From the NCBI RefSeq assembly GCF_001577835.2, contig NC_029518.1, positions 69,657,378 to 69,721,377 on the forward strand: a DNA stretch of 64,000 nucleotides, written 5' to 3'. Below, piece after piece: positions 43,301-56,500 of this stretch. The translations under genes and the position numbers were made by a program. Every line of letters starts with the position of its first letter. Position 1 is the first letter of the stretch. The notes under the pieces were generated by a model, which did no database searches, had not been told where the DNA came from, and worked only from the letters and a program-made list of their open reading frames with translations. This DNA is from Coturnix japonica. Lineage: Eukaryota > Chordata > Aves > Galliformes > Phasianidae.

Positions 43301-44548
43301 TTTCATCTGTATGCAGATATAAGGCTTGCTGCCACAGTGCATTTGTAAATGATCATTCAGGTGAGTAACACTTACAAAATGTCGTCTACAGTACTGACAA
43401 ATCACTTTTTTGCTTTGCATTTCTAGAAAACGTTTAGCTTCTTCATTATCCTTATGCCCTTTTGCATGTGCTATTAGATTTTTAAAATACTTAAAGCCTT
43501 TTTTACAAAACGTTACAGGACAAGTGAATTCATTAACAGGTAGTGGCTTTTGAACTGGCACTATCTCTGGTACGTATGGTTTATCTTTATCATCATTTTC
43601 ATCATCAGAGTTATCATTATCATTAAATACAATGAAGTCTGTTGTATAGAGACTGTTCTTCTTAATGGGTCGCTGCTCCTGTTTGGATACAGAATTGGTT
43701 TTCTGATTCTCATTGGTAGTTGCTATTTTAGGAGGTCTTCCCAATCTTCTCAGCGGTTTCATAGCAGCCAGTCTCTCTTTGCTGGATTTTTTAACATGCA
43801 AAGTTACATGGGGAACAAAGTTCTCTTTAGAATTAAAATTTTGGGCACAAATAGGGCAACTGTAGATTCCATCTTTATAATGTTTTTGAGCATGCCTAAC
43901 TATTCTGTGACCTAGAAATTCCTTGTCGCATAACACACAATACTGCATATAAGCTTGCCAGTTCCGGAATCTGGCTGATATGAATCCTCGCTCTCTGAGT
44001 TTTTTAATTTCTCTCTTTTTCTGCTTTTCATCTCTGATACCTTTAAGAAGGCTTGTAGCTTCATCAAAACCACCAGCAAACCCATTCATAGAAGCTTCTT
44101 TAGTCTCTTCTTGGCAATCCTCAACCTTCTCATAAACTTCACTATCATTGAGTTCGTCTATCGATGACACAATGGATGCTTCCTCTCCCATCAGTGCCAG
44201 ACACTGACGCTTTAGAGTTTTCCAGTCCCAGAATTCTGGATCGAAAGGCCACTGAGTTTTCAGTACAAGTAAGAGCTCACAGCGCAATGAATTTGGTATT
44301 GGAAGATTCTCTTCATCGTACTTTTGATCAGGCTGATTATAGAGCATTTCAACAGCATAGTATGCATCCACAGTGGGTTCAAGAAGAAATTCACTCAACT
44401 GACAAGCACGTTTAACCTCCAAATCATCTGGAAGCAAACAGGAGATAGTCTTGCAAATAGATATCTTGACATCTGCATTTTCACTGGATTCCAAGCGCAA
44501 AGCTTTCACACACAGTTCAATGCAGGTTGCAAGTCCAGCACCATCAAT
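37385..44548 (-). CDS. ZNF292: ZNF292 coding exon 8, giant terminal exon with 16 zinc fingers
   Basis: 7164 nt including the stop, 2387 residues, starting [13 protein letters not shown] after a TTACAG acceptor. Seven C2H2 fingers lie at about 43940-43070 ([49 protein letters not shown]). Then FSCQVEGC (~42290), FICSRC (~41440, last ligand Cys, so C2HC), FVCQNQGC and FKCVVASC (~39860-39650), [24 protein letters not shown] and FKCDCEGC (~39235-38725), and YPCMIKGC (~38405). Long Ser/Asn/Gln-rich linkers, an acidic run ([15 protein letters not shown]), an SQxEN-type repeat and many SUMO-type motifs lie between. Keeping all fingers in one exon is typical of this gene. Confidence 0.97.
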   Translation of the reverse strand: MDGAGLATCIELCVKALRLESSENADVKISICKTISCLLPDDLEVKRACQLSEFLLEPTVDAYYAVEMLYNQPDQKYDEENLPIPNSLRCELLLVLKTQWPFDPEFWDWKTLKRQCLALMGEEASIVSSIDELNDSEVYEKVEDCQEETKEASMNGFAGGFDEATSLLKGIRDEKQKKREIKKLRERGFISARFRNWQAYMQYCVLCDKEFLGHRIVRHAQKHYKDGIYSCPICAQNFNSKENFVPHVTLHVKKSSKERLAAMKPLRRLGRPPKIATTNENQKTNSVSKQEQRPIKKNSLYTTDFIVFNDNDNSDDENDDKDKPYVPEIVPVQKPLPVNEFTCPVTFCKKGFKYFKNLIAHAKGHKDNEEAKRFLEMQSKKVICQYCRRHFVSVTHLNDHLQMHCGSKPYICIQMKCKAGFNSYAELLTHRKEHQVFRAKCMFPKCGRVFSEAYLLYDHEAQHYNTYTCRFTGCGKVYRSQGELEKHIEEHDKQPEKVQQPEGQTNQSELSQPSEANENTDGVAVKEESASAPADNQSSSTEGENYVWNEIKAEPVGSESVNTSPSILQQSDSLPNAAPEEAAAGSVKTEVAIPVSSVKALAVNQKIRDNFVRRGKLAATTSKVDTTKSGAQQLCPTVDSCLPVFQERKEENCLSQSQNVQNIPVSSNTLKPEALESKSLEGQVNIVNALNVQNQAGYRNSVPISKLEIEDSIKAAANLYSLPLKTLESITFIPSQPSINNSLAPAVSPAAPVQKFSCQVEGCTRTYNSSQSIGKHMKAAHPDQYATFKMQRKNKKPRKSSNLQNVENDEKIVCLMPSQVGNPSGAAFTAQTKTNSNPTCSSQVQHLSSSLFPTHLENLTNPMLPVVESVANSNLSTRIKSEPESVLCSQMENLSGVTLPSQLEDLAKRVMPLNIDGSSDPFLPLPAENGPMSLFPSPSENAPSSVFSQLENNTNNFSTQLEGNSSSAFPKEETIDQLFPSRVNNENNFNETGSQHPASEKVKKDRGRGPNGKERKPKHNKRAKWPAIIRDGKFICSRCFRVFTNPRSLGGHLSKRSYCKPLEGSEISAEALQANGQSLLASMILSSNSLSLQQPQESTFNPELCFKDPAFLQLLASENRSAALLQTMFPRANMPNFNSSGNEEGSQIIKQALETAGISSTFDSTEVLPHIVTTSCVTGTTQINAAVLPNSTMSPLLQTVCNPSTLLTDQNRTLNTKIPSVNECKKLPVFATDDLMLKTIENGLCSSSFSNTAAAAQTFAGNASRVSVISTPNNSVSNNSNKKGTSSSKRKRKATTPLVAPDIAQKVAVNNITTTGLPAKSTEGNMQTQGDNIQSNLLANCDSQVVAENLTQKLNNADNQLFMTSIKDNFKTNLETRTALTVKAENGDSQMMATNSCVRTNSEVQISEDNVIQNFEKTLEIIKSAMNSQMLEVKSEIQDTGTASGQNLQVNNTQTSPGNSSNSVRLPAHTQFAVHAGNVTAAKTNATQSETSQKVDNQILEILEGLQKLKLENDSSIQVSESVCQCPPADTLAPAAPVVPIENKPLVQISSDTIIHFSDKVNKPFVCQNQGCNYSAMTKDALFKHYGKVHQYTAEMILEIKKHQLKYAPFKCVVASCPKTFTRNSNLRAHCQLVHHFTTEEMVKLKIKRPYGRRSQNEIVNTVSQPVEINLQTLITENKTAAPLEKEGQIKEALEPVSVLEKLLPEKNIPERLETPPQVVSAPLEQHNADTLGNAEANVRKARRHRKEKEERKRRKPITKPLEFPTRYSPYRPYRCVHQGCFAAFTIQQNLILHYQAVHKSDLPAFSAEVEEESEPGKEERDETETKPTIREFRCEMSDCSRIFQEVPSLIQHYMKLHNVTPEQIKNMKPAPEAGRFSCDQSQCKSSFTMYFNYVTHLETDHGVKIRPNKVEDDGVFKCDCEGCDRIYATRSNLLRHIFNKHNDRHKDHLIRPRRLTPGQENISSKANQEKPVKSKQRGLKTKSGKESIRLSEKTKRKKNDSLENKNAKAMQIQENKAYSLKRGKHVFSIKARNEALSECTSRFVTQYPCMIKGCSSVVTSESNIIRHYKCHKLSKAFTSQHRNLLIVSKKDCVPEVKETPCEQEETDKKTDVEETEPSSLASNNDSSTSTLPQKETEKGEKDEVDELTELFITKLINEDCSSAENQAKISSSVNSDSQETNSCPSEKQKSNNLKRANKEKNVAQNKRRRTEKAEEVQPAEVSNPHREEETAVAIQTAEEQPAAFDWSSFKPMGFEVSFLKFLEESAVKQKKSTEREHHSSGTKKGSHSNTRKSNEKTSVATSNNVTWSSSATETFVQFANPSQLQCCDNVKIVLDKTFKDCTERALKQLQEMRPTVSLRRLDERWENNPEVTAAKERKGNEKGIQN

Positions 44549-47500
44549 CTGTAAAGCAAGATTAATCTTAGTGAATCAGCTCTTTTTATATTTGTAAAGA
44601 TAAATAAATAAATAATCATAAAATAACAACAAAAAAATTGTATTCATTTTTTCATAAAAAACACATATCCTAAGTGTCAGGAAAATGCATTTGGATCTAA
44701 TAACATGTTTTTTACCATAAGAAGCGAAGTTTTTAAATGCAAGGCTAAGCTGCATGATTTTTCCTCATCCTATTGGAAACTGAAAGTTTAGACACAATGA
44801 AAATGCATATCAAATGTACATTCTGCCATATCTGTGACTTTTGGCTTGCATGAAAGAGGAGTTAGTTTGTATTACAGCAGCACTGGGGCTCTTCCATAAA
44901 CTAAAGCACGCCAGTTTTGTCACAGTTATTTAAAATAAGCTTCTATGGAGCACTAAGTTAACACTAGGTAGAACTAAATGTAAGAAGTGCTACAGCTACA
45001 GTAAGAGAAGCACATGATTATCAAAAGCTATAAAATCACTTAAGGCATAAGGGTTTGTTTCTATTTTTGAAGACTATTCCACTTCAAAATCAACTGATTA
45101 TAATTGAACACAAGGGTTCATTCCAACTGAAAGTAATAAATGGATTTAAATGTTCCATCATTTCAGTGTTTCAAAGGTCATATATATAGCCCTTTCTCAT
45201 TTACACCCTCCAGGAAAGTAGATTTGATTTATGGTCATGTTACAGTTCCTTTTGCTGCCAAGGATGCATAGAGAGGCCACTGTATACATAAAAATAAAGT
45301 CAAGTGCGTTTTTGAACACACAGATAGATATACTACTTGCATGGTTTTAAATTTCTGCCACCAAGGAAACAGTCCACAGTTCACTAAGGAAAAATCAGTA
45401 TGGCATGGAGCAGACAAGCTTTTAATATTTTCCCCTACCACTCCAATTTAGTTCAGGCCTTCAGGAAAAACTGTGATTAGCCCATGATTAGCCAGGCCCG
45501 ACCGATGCAAAAGGCAAAAAAGAAATTAGAATACAAAGAATTACAGAAATCTTGCCAAACTAAAAGCTTTTGGAAGAGCTAAACTTGGCTATAAACATTA
45601 AGTAGTGCAACTGCTGATAGAAAACTAGGAAAATTACATGAAACTGAGACAAATGAACTGAGATGTGCATCTACGCCCACAAAAGGCATTTCATCAAGGA
45701 CTTCATTTATAAAAACAAACGGCATTCTTTGTGGCAGACTTTTTAATTGATTTTTTTCTTTTTCCCATTTTTTATTTCCATAATATTCTTATATACTAAT
45801 ATAGAGCCTTTACGTCCTCTAGTCATCCACAAGATCCAATATTTTACAATATTTGAAATATGGAAAATAATAAAGAGGAATATTAAGATCTGGCATCAGA
45901 AAATACCTCATTTAGTAAATACAAACAATAGCAAAAGGCTGTAACTTCACCTTTACATCTTATTTCATCTCAGCTGTGGCATTCCAATCTGTGACAATGA
46001 TTTATAATGAATCAACTTGCAGTTCATCTACACAAAGAGGTTGTCATCATTTCCTAAAACCAATTATGATTGTCCCCAAAAGACTGGATGTCTAAGCAGC
46101 TTTCATACGTTTTCCTACAAAAAGTTCCATTCAAATTGCATAAAAATATTCTTTCAGGAATATCCTTACCTCTGAGTTAATTACTTTGATCAGGAAGAAA
46201 ATGTGATAAACAGTCTTAGTTAACACAGAAAGTTGACGACATCTCTCTAGATACACTTGAATAGAAGGCTCCACCCGTTGCTGCAGTTTACTCCAGAAAA
46301 GAGTCAGTTCCCTACAAGAAGAGAACAATGTTTCAAGGCCAGCAACACAACCTCTCATCTGATCACAAGAAATGCAAAGCTGAGAACAGTTCCTATTTTG
46401 TCTTTGGGAAAAAGAAAAAATGAATTTACTCACATCTTATACTACAGCTTTAATTAGTATACCCACATTATTAATATCCAATTTTAAAAACCACCACGAT
46501 GACTCAATTCCAGAAGAATCCGAATATAAGCAGTAATACCACAAATTACATAATTTGCGGGCTCATTATGTGGTTTTGAAACATTTTACACTTCTGCATT
46601 CTCAGTAATTATTAATAGCTATAAGAGGATCACTTTTCCCTGTTGTACATAAATTTTTCTTGAGCTGCTTTATGAATATGAATTTAACTTGCTTTAGTGA
46701 GAAATTAGGCCCAAACCCAAACAGCAACAGTATGTTAACTCACTACTTCATCGCTGATACTAAAAGTTTCCTAAATAAGAGGTTCTCCTTACATGCAAGC
46801 AACCAAGGGTACTGAGTATCCTATTGAATGGTGTAACCTGCAGAACTTCAGCAGAACCCATTAGCGCAAAATCCACCACTAACAGGTGTTCTGCTGCTGC
46901 ATAAGAAATGGGGTGCAGAGGCACAGCAAATCCTTCAATCCTTTGGAAGCACAACTGTGCTGTTAGTGGTTGGAAGCTCAGACTCTTAACAGCTCAAAAA
47001 TCAGCCAAAAAAAGATCAGTTTGCTATCATACCAGTGACAGCAAACCCTAAACAATAAGCATTTTCATCTATCTAGTTACTTTGGTTAAAATAGTGAAGA
47101 GCACCCCCAGCTTCTAGAAATTTATCACGACAAAAAATATGTTATGAAACGAAGACAGAAGGAAAAAGTATTTACACACTAATTTAATCATAAGAATGAC
47201 TATCTGCTTGTAGATATCAAATTCCTTACTTCTACAGCATAAGATTACTGTCAGGAAAAAATACTAACCAACTACTACTATTTGTTAATACTTCCTCATA
47301 CAGTGCAGCCTTCAGACTCCCCCAGCTGAAGCTCATCTTACAAATACCTTTTTTAATTTAAAAAAAAGCTTTCAGGAAGCCTTATCTCTTTCCTGTTTTG
47401 CTCATGGGTATTATCAGACAAGAAAGTCAACCTAGATCTTATGTACCAGCTCTATAGTCCCTAAACAAATTTACATTGCACCAGACAAGAAACAACATTC

Positions 47501-50500
47501 AGACTCACCAGGCACAGTACATCTCTCCTTGCTGAAGCTGGCGAGACAAGAATGCTGCACATAAAATTAGAGCACTTTTCTCATCTCCATCAGATTCTAG
47601 GTTACAGATCATTTCTAGAGCATCTTTGCAATCTACTTCTGCAATCTGTGAGGAAAGAAAACAAGACCAAGACTAACCATGTGGTTTCATTTTCAGATAA
47701 TCATTGATCTAAACTTTTGCATAAAGAATTTATAACTTGGTGAACAGTCTACCAGACTGTGATGCAACTGAAAGAAAACCAGCATTTCCAGACTGTCAAA
47801 ACTGACTGTGCTAACAAAAAAATCTTTTACTGAAGCTTGTTTGTTAAAGTCATCAGACTCGTATCTAATGTCCCAGTCACAATCTTATTGGAGTACATCA
47901 TTAATTATCCATGTGCACTGCACACTTATGGTAACTAATAATAAGATAAATTGCAGTCTAATTCAAAAGGACTGTTACCTGGAGCTCTAATCCAGTTCAC
48001 TAGTCCCTGATGCTACTACTGGTTTAATACAATAGCTGGTCAATTAATAAGTATGAAAGTTTAGCATGAACATTCCTGGATTTTTCAAAAATTAATACGG
48101 AAGCTGCACAGATGAAGCAGATAACTGAACGCCTACAAGAATATTACAGTTTATACAATTTAATTTAATACAAACAATTGAGCCACAATGCAAGCACTTA
48201 GCTTCATAGTAAAACAAAGCAAAAAAGTCACCCAGTAGTACTAGACAATTATATCAGTAATGAATCAGCACAGTTGTTGAAACTACTACAGTCTATTTTG
48301 ATTCTCAGCAGACTGGTTTGATTACATCAATTAGCACATCTGGCAGGACATCCTTCAGTGTTGGCAGCTGAAGAACAACTTGGCCATTCCAACTGCACTG
48401 CTGAAAATCTCTCGAGTAATCACAAGAAATCCCAAAGCTAGAAAAAAAAGCCTCAATCCAAATAACTAGATAGTTTGGTATTTTGGATACAGTGCTAGCG
48501 CAGTTTGGTTTGGCATGATTGTATCCAGATATTGCCCCATCAATTAAACTACCGTTTTGAAAAATACAACTCATTTTTTCCTCTACATTGTGGTTCTGTA
48601 AATATACAAATAACCCCTCACTGCCAGTCATTTGAGGTTTAACAATCTCAAGGTCATCTTCTAAGGAAAACTGTTTCTCTCAAGACCTTGGAGAGGACAG
48701 ATAAACATAACTGTCATACCAACTCAGACAAAGCCTGCTTCGCTCAGCACCTTCTCTCAGAGGGAGCCCATCAGTGACAAGCTTACAGAATATGTGATGC
48801 TGATCTTAAAATAAAAGCATGCGTTTTTTCTGAATTGTTTTTTCCCCGTCTATCAGTCTACATGGGCTTCTAGCAACAGTCTGTATAGATTGTGCCACCA
48901 AGCCTGTATGCCTCGGCATTTCACATCCTGCAGATTTGAATTCTTCACATTTTTGAAGCAAACTATCTGACTATCTTATCTAACAAACTATCTTATTCAA
49001 GCTGAAAATGAGCACAAATGCTACTTTGCTGCCTGTTTTAAATGGATATAACACCATACCATTCGAGTGATCTGCTTTTCCCATACTTGTATTATATTTC
49101 CATTTTCTCATACCATTCTCAAACTATGAAAGGACTATCCTGTTCAGTTCAGAAGTCTAGCCTGACATGTTAATATTATATCTGCCTTCTGGCTTGCTAA
49201 ATGCAAACTTTCTAAAACGATTAGTTGGAGCTGCAAAGATAGGCAGTCTAAGCTAAGGAAACCAAGGTTTGGAAACACGTATTAAGTTATCTGGGATAAC
49301 TCTTGTGTGTGCCATGGCATCCTAAGAAACAATGCTATCCCTTCCTTTCATCCATTGGTGTCACCAATGGATGAGCCTGTTCTGCTTTGGAGTAAGAGAT
49401 GACTGAGTAACGAAGGAAGCATGTTTACAGGGTCACAAATTCCAAGTTTAGTAAACAAACACAAGATCAGACAGTCCTGCCATAGTTTCCCTTATTGACT
49501 TCCTTCTGTGATTTCCAAGTTTGTTCTGAAAAGCCCTAGAGCAGCCAGAGGCAGGAGTGTAAGATGGATCTTACCTCCCTCAGAACCAACCTGCCCTGGG
49601 AAATGCTGTCATCTTAGAATTTAGTCTACATGTCAGGTAGGAGGCTCTTCCAACTCTAACTGCATAATTTTCATCTCTTTTCAGACCAATTTCAATATGC
49701 TTACTCCTTAGTATTAGCACAAAAGGATGATAAGAGACAAAAAAAATCAGCAAATAGATACTGTCAAAATATGTTTGGAATTAGCTTTCCCTTAAGAAGG
49801 AAAAACAAAACAAAACAGAACAAAAAAAAAAAGAAAGCTCCAGTAAAGCCCTGGGGTGGGGTGAGAAATGAAGATGTCACCTGAAAGAATGAACAATTAC
49901 AAAGCTGTCATCTCACTTCTGACTTTCGCATTTAAAAATGATTAGAACATTTCAAACAAGATGAAGTATCTGATTCCATCTTCAGTTTCACCTCCTTTAA
50001 GTAAGTTGTTATTTCCTGACATGGACACTTGAAAACAGTGCATTTGTTGTCTGAACTAAAAGTAGCACCTGAGGGTTCCATCCCATGTGCTAGGTACACT
50101 GCAGAAAGTTACGCTTAATAGTGGCAAAACCATTGTCTCCATTTCACTAACAGGAACTAAGGCAGAAATTTAAAGTAAAATTAAATGTAGCATTGTGATA
50201 GAGCCAGAAAATATCTACTAGGGACCTAATATTCCACTTCCACAGGTGTTTTAGTTAAGAATCATTACTGTCTAAAAGTGCCTTAAATGAAAAGAAAAAT
50301 CAAATAATCAAAGTACGTCAATCGTATTTAAAAACAAAGTATCTTCTATGTGGAAGCAGCCTAATTATAACCAGTGATTTCACTGTTATTAAAGAAATAA
50401 GTCTTTATTTTTTTACTTACTTCCTCCATTAGCTTTTCATTTGGTGATCCTGAACAAAGACAGACCAGGTAGGTTTGCTTGAAATTGCCTTGTGCGCTGA

Positions 50501-53500
50501 TTTCTGGATGGTCAGAGCAGAGTTTTGCCAGGGCAGTAGCTTGCGTTAATTGCTTTGTTTTCATGAGGTGCTTAATACGCATATCCAGCAGGACAGGGCC
50601 TTCGGACACTAAAAATTCATTCACTTCAAAGAAAAACAAGCCAAAATATTACATACCAGTTTCACAGCAAATTACAGAATTAACAGATTGCATTTACTCA
50701 TTCATGGTTAGCCTACAAAATCCATACAAATAAAACAGGGTACAAAATGTATGAAGCACAGACAAAAAGCATCCTTGAAAGCTGTACTTATTTACTACAA
50801 GGATTCTCTGCTACAGTAAACCCTTCATTCTACTTGCAAGTTTTAATTCATACTTATTTCTTGGCAAAATATCTGAACGCAAAACAGATTTTAGAAGGCG
50901 TATCAATGTTAAAATGCTTAGGCACCACTTAATTATAATTCTACAGAAAGAAGACACAAAGCTACAACTACACTCACATCCTTCCTTATGCTTTCGTGCT
51001 ACACCACTGCTAAATGCTGCTTTTTAAAGACCTTGCTACTAAAGGATAAAGGTGATGAAGTACCCGAAGTTCTCTGAAATACTGTTAAATCTTTCATATT
51101 ATGCATTCATACCATGCAGTTAAACTCCCTTTTAAAGTTTTTCAGCCAGATAAGAGGCTTGTCTTGTAAACACTTGACTGTGTACAGTTTAAAACTCAAA
51201 GTCACGGGAATGGCTAGATTGTATTCAACTATATTCTGTAGACATGCTACCGTCAAAACTCCACTGTGCCTACTACAGTGCTATGTGTTTCAATGGAAGG
51301 CTGAATAATCCTATGGAAGAGGAAAACACAGGCTGGTTCCACTTCTACAAATACACCTCAGGTCTCATCCAGATCTTTAAGTTGTGATGAAAATTATTTC
51401 ACCTTTGAAGTATGAAGCTTAATATTACACCTAAAATATTTATTTAATCTGGATAGACCCAGACAATCAGTTTTGTTTAATCCTTTTGGCATCAATCACT
51501 CCCTGTGACAAATGCTTCTACAAGCCATAGTTATACACTGCATGAAAAGAATCTTTTTAACACATTCACACACAATGCAAGCTTTGACTGCTTTTCCCAC
51601 AAACCTTCTTTACACCACTCCTCTATGGAAAAATCAGATTTATGACATTAGGATAAACTGCTGCCCTTCACTAAACATGATTATCTCCAGCCTTTGAGTA
51701 TTTGCATCACCCCTGAAAGCATCTGGGCATATGCAGTGCTCATTTCTTGATAAATACTGATAGAAACATTTGTTACATTTATCTGAACACACTTGCACTG
51801 AATTTCACTTCCAGCATGTTGCCCATAACACCCAGTTGATTATATTCCCTTCATTTCCAATGTCCTGTTAGATCCTGATGAAATAATCAAATCAATTGCA
51901 GCATCTATAAAACTGATTACCTCAGACTGTTATTTGGGATATTAATACATGGAAGATGAGGCTTGTTGAAAGAAAACAACAAAACTTTAATTCTTTACTT
52001 CCTAACTTTAGTGAGCTTTTGATTCATGATTGTCTTTCATTTTATCTCATGATTTTTCCTTTTTCTAGCTACTTATGTAGGGTATTAGTAAAAGATTGTC
52101 TTGCAATTGAAATTAGGTCAACCATTCTCTTTAATCAGAAGCACATAAATTTAGGGCAGAAAATACAGCCTTTTGCAGACGCAGTACCAGCTAGACCTCA
52201 TTGTTATCTTTCACACATTTTAAGGTTTCTGGTTGAATCATTTCAACCAGCTTGTTAGTTATTTGTTCAGAAATCTTCCATGCTATTACAAATGATCATC
52301 TATGGCTCACTGATGTGTAAGAGTATTCAATCAAGTAAGACTTTCTTCCTCTCTCCATGTCGATGAAGATATAAACAGTTTTCATTCATGCTACAAGAAA
52401 GGAGGACTACAGCACACTAACAGAATTGGTAGGATGGAAGTTATTTTTGCATTTATGATAAGAGGGTTAGACACTTCCCTTTCAAATAAGCAATGTTATT
52501 CTGGTGTAATTTCCAGCCCTTTATTTAAAAAAATGTATTAAAAAACATACTCTTGTCAACCCACAAATGACCCAGCGATTAATTACATTCAATAGTTTTA
52601 GCTTTGCTCTTCCTCCTACCAGGTGGGTACCAGTAATCCCTTCACCCACAGAGTTTACTCTGTCAGCTACTCTGCTACAAAAAACATTTGAACATTTTAC
52701 TTTATTTCTGTAACAAGATATGGGAAGACTTTAGAGACTTTAAGCTATACTGGTAATCCAGGACGTTTCACTCTGATTTAATTACGATATTAAATATTGT
52801 AGAGACTTTGCTTTAGCTACCAGGCCTCAGTATAATCCTTTCCCTCAGTGTTTTACTGCTTCTGTTAGCTTACCTTACATAATCATCAGAACATTTTCTG
52901 TTATCAGCTCAACAAGAAGCAGGAAGACCTCAGGGTTAAAGCTTCATATTACCTCTTAAGTCATTATTCTAATCCAAGTGATTATAATCATTACGTTTAA
53001 TATTTGAAAGCTCACTCAAAATACAAGTTTTAATTATATTTATTTCCTAGATAAACCATGCAGTGTATTTTAAAACAAAAGATAGTGCCAGGGTTCAGGG
53101 AGTAAGTCCACAGTGGTAAGCAGTCCTAAACATAAGACACTGCTTGTTGATTTTTATTACTATTCATGTCTTATAAATGTATTTTACAGTGTGATGTCTT
53201 ACTTAAGAGTTACTGCAGACCAACTGTTAGTTTAGTGTAACTAATATAACTTCATAAAAATGCTTTCCTATACTTCTTTTCAGGTCAAATCAGTTAATCT
53301 TTATGAGTATAAAACCTACATCATTTGCAGTAAATACTTCAGTTTAACAGCAGCACAATTCTTTCAAGAACTATTAAGTGCTGATTTTGTGCACTATTCA
53401 CTGACATTTACAAACTCAGGTTTGTGCAAGACGCATGCAAAATACACTTAAAAATACACAAAATGAGAAGAAAAAAGATGATCAGATGACATCTGACAGA

Positions 53501-56500
53501 TGGTACTTTGATCTATTAACTCTGACAAACATGGATATACTGGACTCTAACTCAATGTTTTCCCTCATATTCCCCCACACCCCACAGATGGAGTGTCACT
53601 ACCAAGTGATTTCTATGTCAAGTCCACAAGAACTACTATAAACCTGTAATACAGGTAATGCTTACAGCACACACGAATTAAAAAAGAGAAAGGATAATCT
53701 TTGGATTAGTATCACACAAGAGCATGAATAAGTTGTGAACACAGTCTTGTAGTAACAAGTTCTCTCTGGACAGTCCACATGTATAACGCATTTAGGATGA
53801 CTAGAAGACTTGTAGAACACAAAGCAATGATTTTTTGCCTTACTCAAAGCACTCATAATCCTACTACTCTAGTCTTTGCCAATTCTTGGGTAGATATAAA
53901 ATTAATCTACCAGAGACCTTTATTTCTTCACAACTTCACTCTGGCCAAGGAGGATGAACAAAGGCACAAGGTGAATGTACATGTGGACTATCCATCTCAA
54001 AGAACTTCAGTTACTAGTAAGTAACCTCTTTAGTTATCTTCAAGTGTTAGTCCACATGTGCGTTCACACTGTGGGTGACTCTGAACTGTACTGAATACTT
54101 TCATATTTACCTGGAGCTGGGTCTCAGAATCCTTCATGCAAACAACATCTCAGCACAAGTCTGCTGAATGCAGCACCAATCCTGGATGCTTGTACGATGG
54201 CATAATGTCTGGTGAAAGGGTAAAAGAAGTTCCAGGTGGCTGCTCTGCATATACCCAGGATGAAAACACTTTTTAAAAAATACTTTTTAATTTTTAAGTG
54301 ATGTTGCTGGTATCAATTGAATTCTGGCGGTGGGTGCTCTGACTATTCAAATTAGTTCCATGCTGGCTGCTCAAATTCTAGCCTATCCAATGATCCAATA
54401 TCTTTCCCTTGACGACCTCTGAATAGAGATGGTTGTATCTTTGAACATCTCTTCAGTGGGACATTCTTCAGAAATCTGCCTACTACACTTAAACCTACGA
54501 AAAATTCAGGAACTTAACTCCTGACATCAAGGTTTAAATCCCTAAGGATAATCAGAATTATACAAAGGAAAGAAACAAGCATAACCCTCTCTTTTTAGAC
54601 AGTTAGATAGATCTGGATAGATCCTCCATCTGTCCTCAGTACCAGCTGAGGTGATACCAATGACAGCTGAGACTTAGTTTTGGAGGATTTCCCAATAAAT
54701 ACAAGGAAATGACAATGTCTAGGATGGAAAAAAAAGTGGCTTAAGCTGAAGAGTGCAAGTCACACTAACAGAAAGTGATAGTGGAAGTGCAGTGGTGTTG
54801 TTACCACTGTACAAATTCTCACACAACTCAAAATACTTAGCCATACTTCAGTTTTCATTCTTTAGGATCCTAAGCAATAAGGCTGATCAGATTAGATATC
54901 CATTTTCAAGAAAGGTAAATTCTGATTGTTGTGGATTCAGATCCGCCATGAATTGAATCATGATTAGAATTAAGAATGACCTAAAATTAAACATTTGATA
55001 GTTCAGAAGGCCAGTAAGACAAAAGACCCACTCCTAAGTGAAGAATTAAGACCATCTTACGAAGGTTTCCTTCCCTAACCAATCAATGAAGCAGAGAAAT
55101 AAGGAAAATTCCTTTCTCCAGATACAAGCACTGGTTGCCCATTAGCGTTCTGATGCAATCTCAAGAAAAATGACAGCCCTGCAGTTGAAACCCGGAACAA
55201 TGGCAGATCCAGTCAACATAAAAATGCAATACAACATCCGATAGCGGTATGAAAATGGTTCTGAGTACTAAGGCAGATGAATCATTTTCATACTTGTCAG
55301 TGATCACAGTTAGTACTGTCATCTTGAATCTAATGATGTGGATGAGATTTCATTTTCATATGTCTAAGAGGTACTTTTAGATTTCTTTCTCCTTTGGTAT
55401 TGGGATTAGTTAGCTTCACTGTTTGAGGTCAGGAGAAACTGGTCGAGCAGCAGTTTGCAGTGATGAATGTTACCAATATATTCATAAGGGATCTCTGCAA
55501 TGCTGCGTGGTAATGTTGGTACTTCGCCATCTTCATGACCCACTGGGATCATGTAACTTTGGTTGGTCTCTCAAGTCTCAACTGTCCATGATGCTACATA
55601 AGCCAAACTCAAAATGTGACAAATATTACTTAAAGACACAGGAGACAGACTTAGGAAGAAAAAAGGGACAAGAAAATATGCATGAACAAACAACTAGTTT
55701 ATAGCACCTGAGCACACTTTTAAGAAATAATACTGATGAGGAATTAGGATTTGAATCAAGAAGCTGCAGGTGTGGACACATAATTGCTGTGGGTGCTACT
55801 GTATAAAGACACCAATAAGGATGAGAAGCAAAAAAGAGAAACACTTAGTGGAACTGAAATACTGAGGAGGGAAATCTGTTTTTCTTGGAACTGTGTGGAA
55901 ATTCTTCAAATGAGAGTATGACTCATGACATACAGTACCAAGCAGATTCAAGAAACTAAAAAGGAGATTCCTTTGGGGGCCCACAGATGATCTTTAAAGA
56001 CCCTACTGACAATTCAGTTTCAGAAAATAAATTATCTTCAGAGTCACAAGTAAGGAATAACAAAAATGTATCTAAGTATACAAAAATGTATATATAAATA
56101 CACGTAACACAAAAAGAAAATACCTATGTTCCACTTGCAGAGGCAGAGGTTTTATTTTCTTCAGAAACAACCTAAATGGGTTATCATCATTGCAGAAGTT
56201 GTCAAAGAGGTTTATTTGGTGACATTTATCACACAATCTGGTAACTTAAGTCAGACTTCCCAACATTTAGATTCACAGATGGGTTAATAAACCAGCCAAT
56301 TCCAATGTTTGTCACTCAAGCAGGTGACAAATCAAGCACTTGGGAGAGTATTTCCAATCTGAAAACATTTTATTTACATGTATGCATGCAAATATGTAAC
56401 TATAACATCTATAATTATTGCAATACAGTTCATAACAGATTTTACTATTTCATATGCTGCAGGTTCATAGCACTGTATTAACATCTAGTAGAGAAGTAGG

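Noticed and set aside
38091-44554. Many plus-strand frames up to 144 codons opposite ZNF292
   Set aside because: Shadows of the giant ZNF292 exon; none resembles a protein and codon pattern follows the minus strand.
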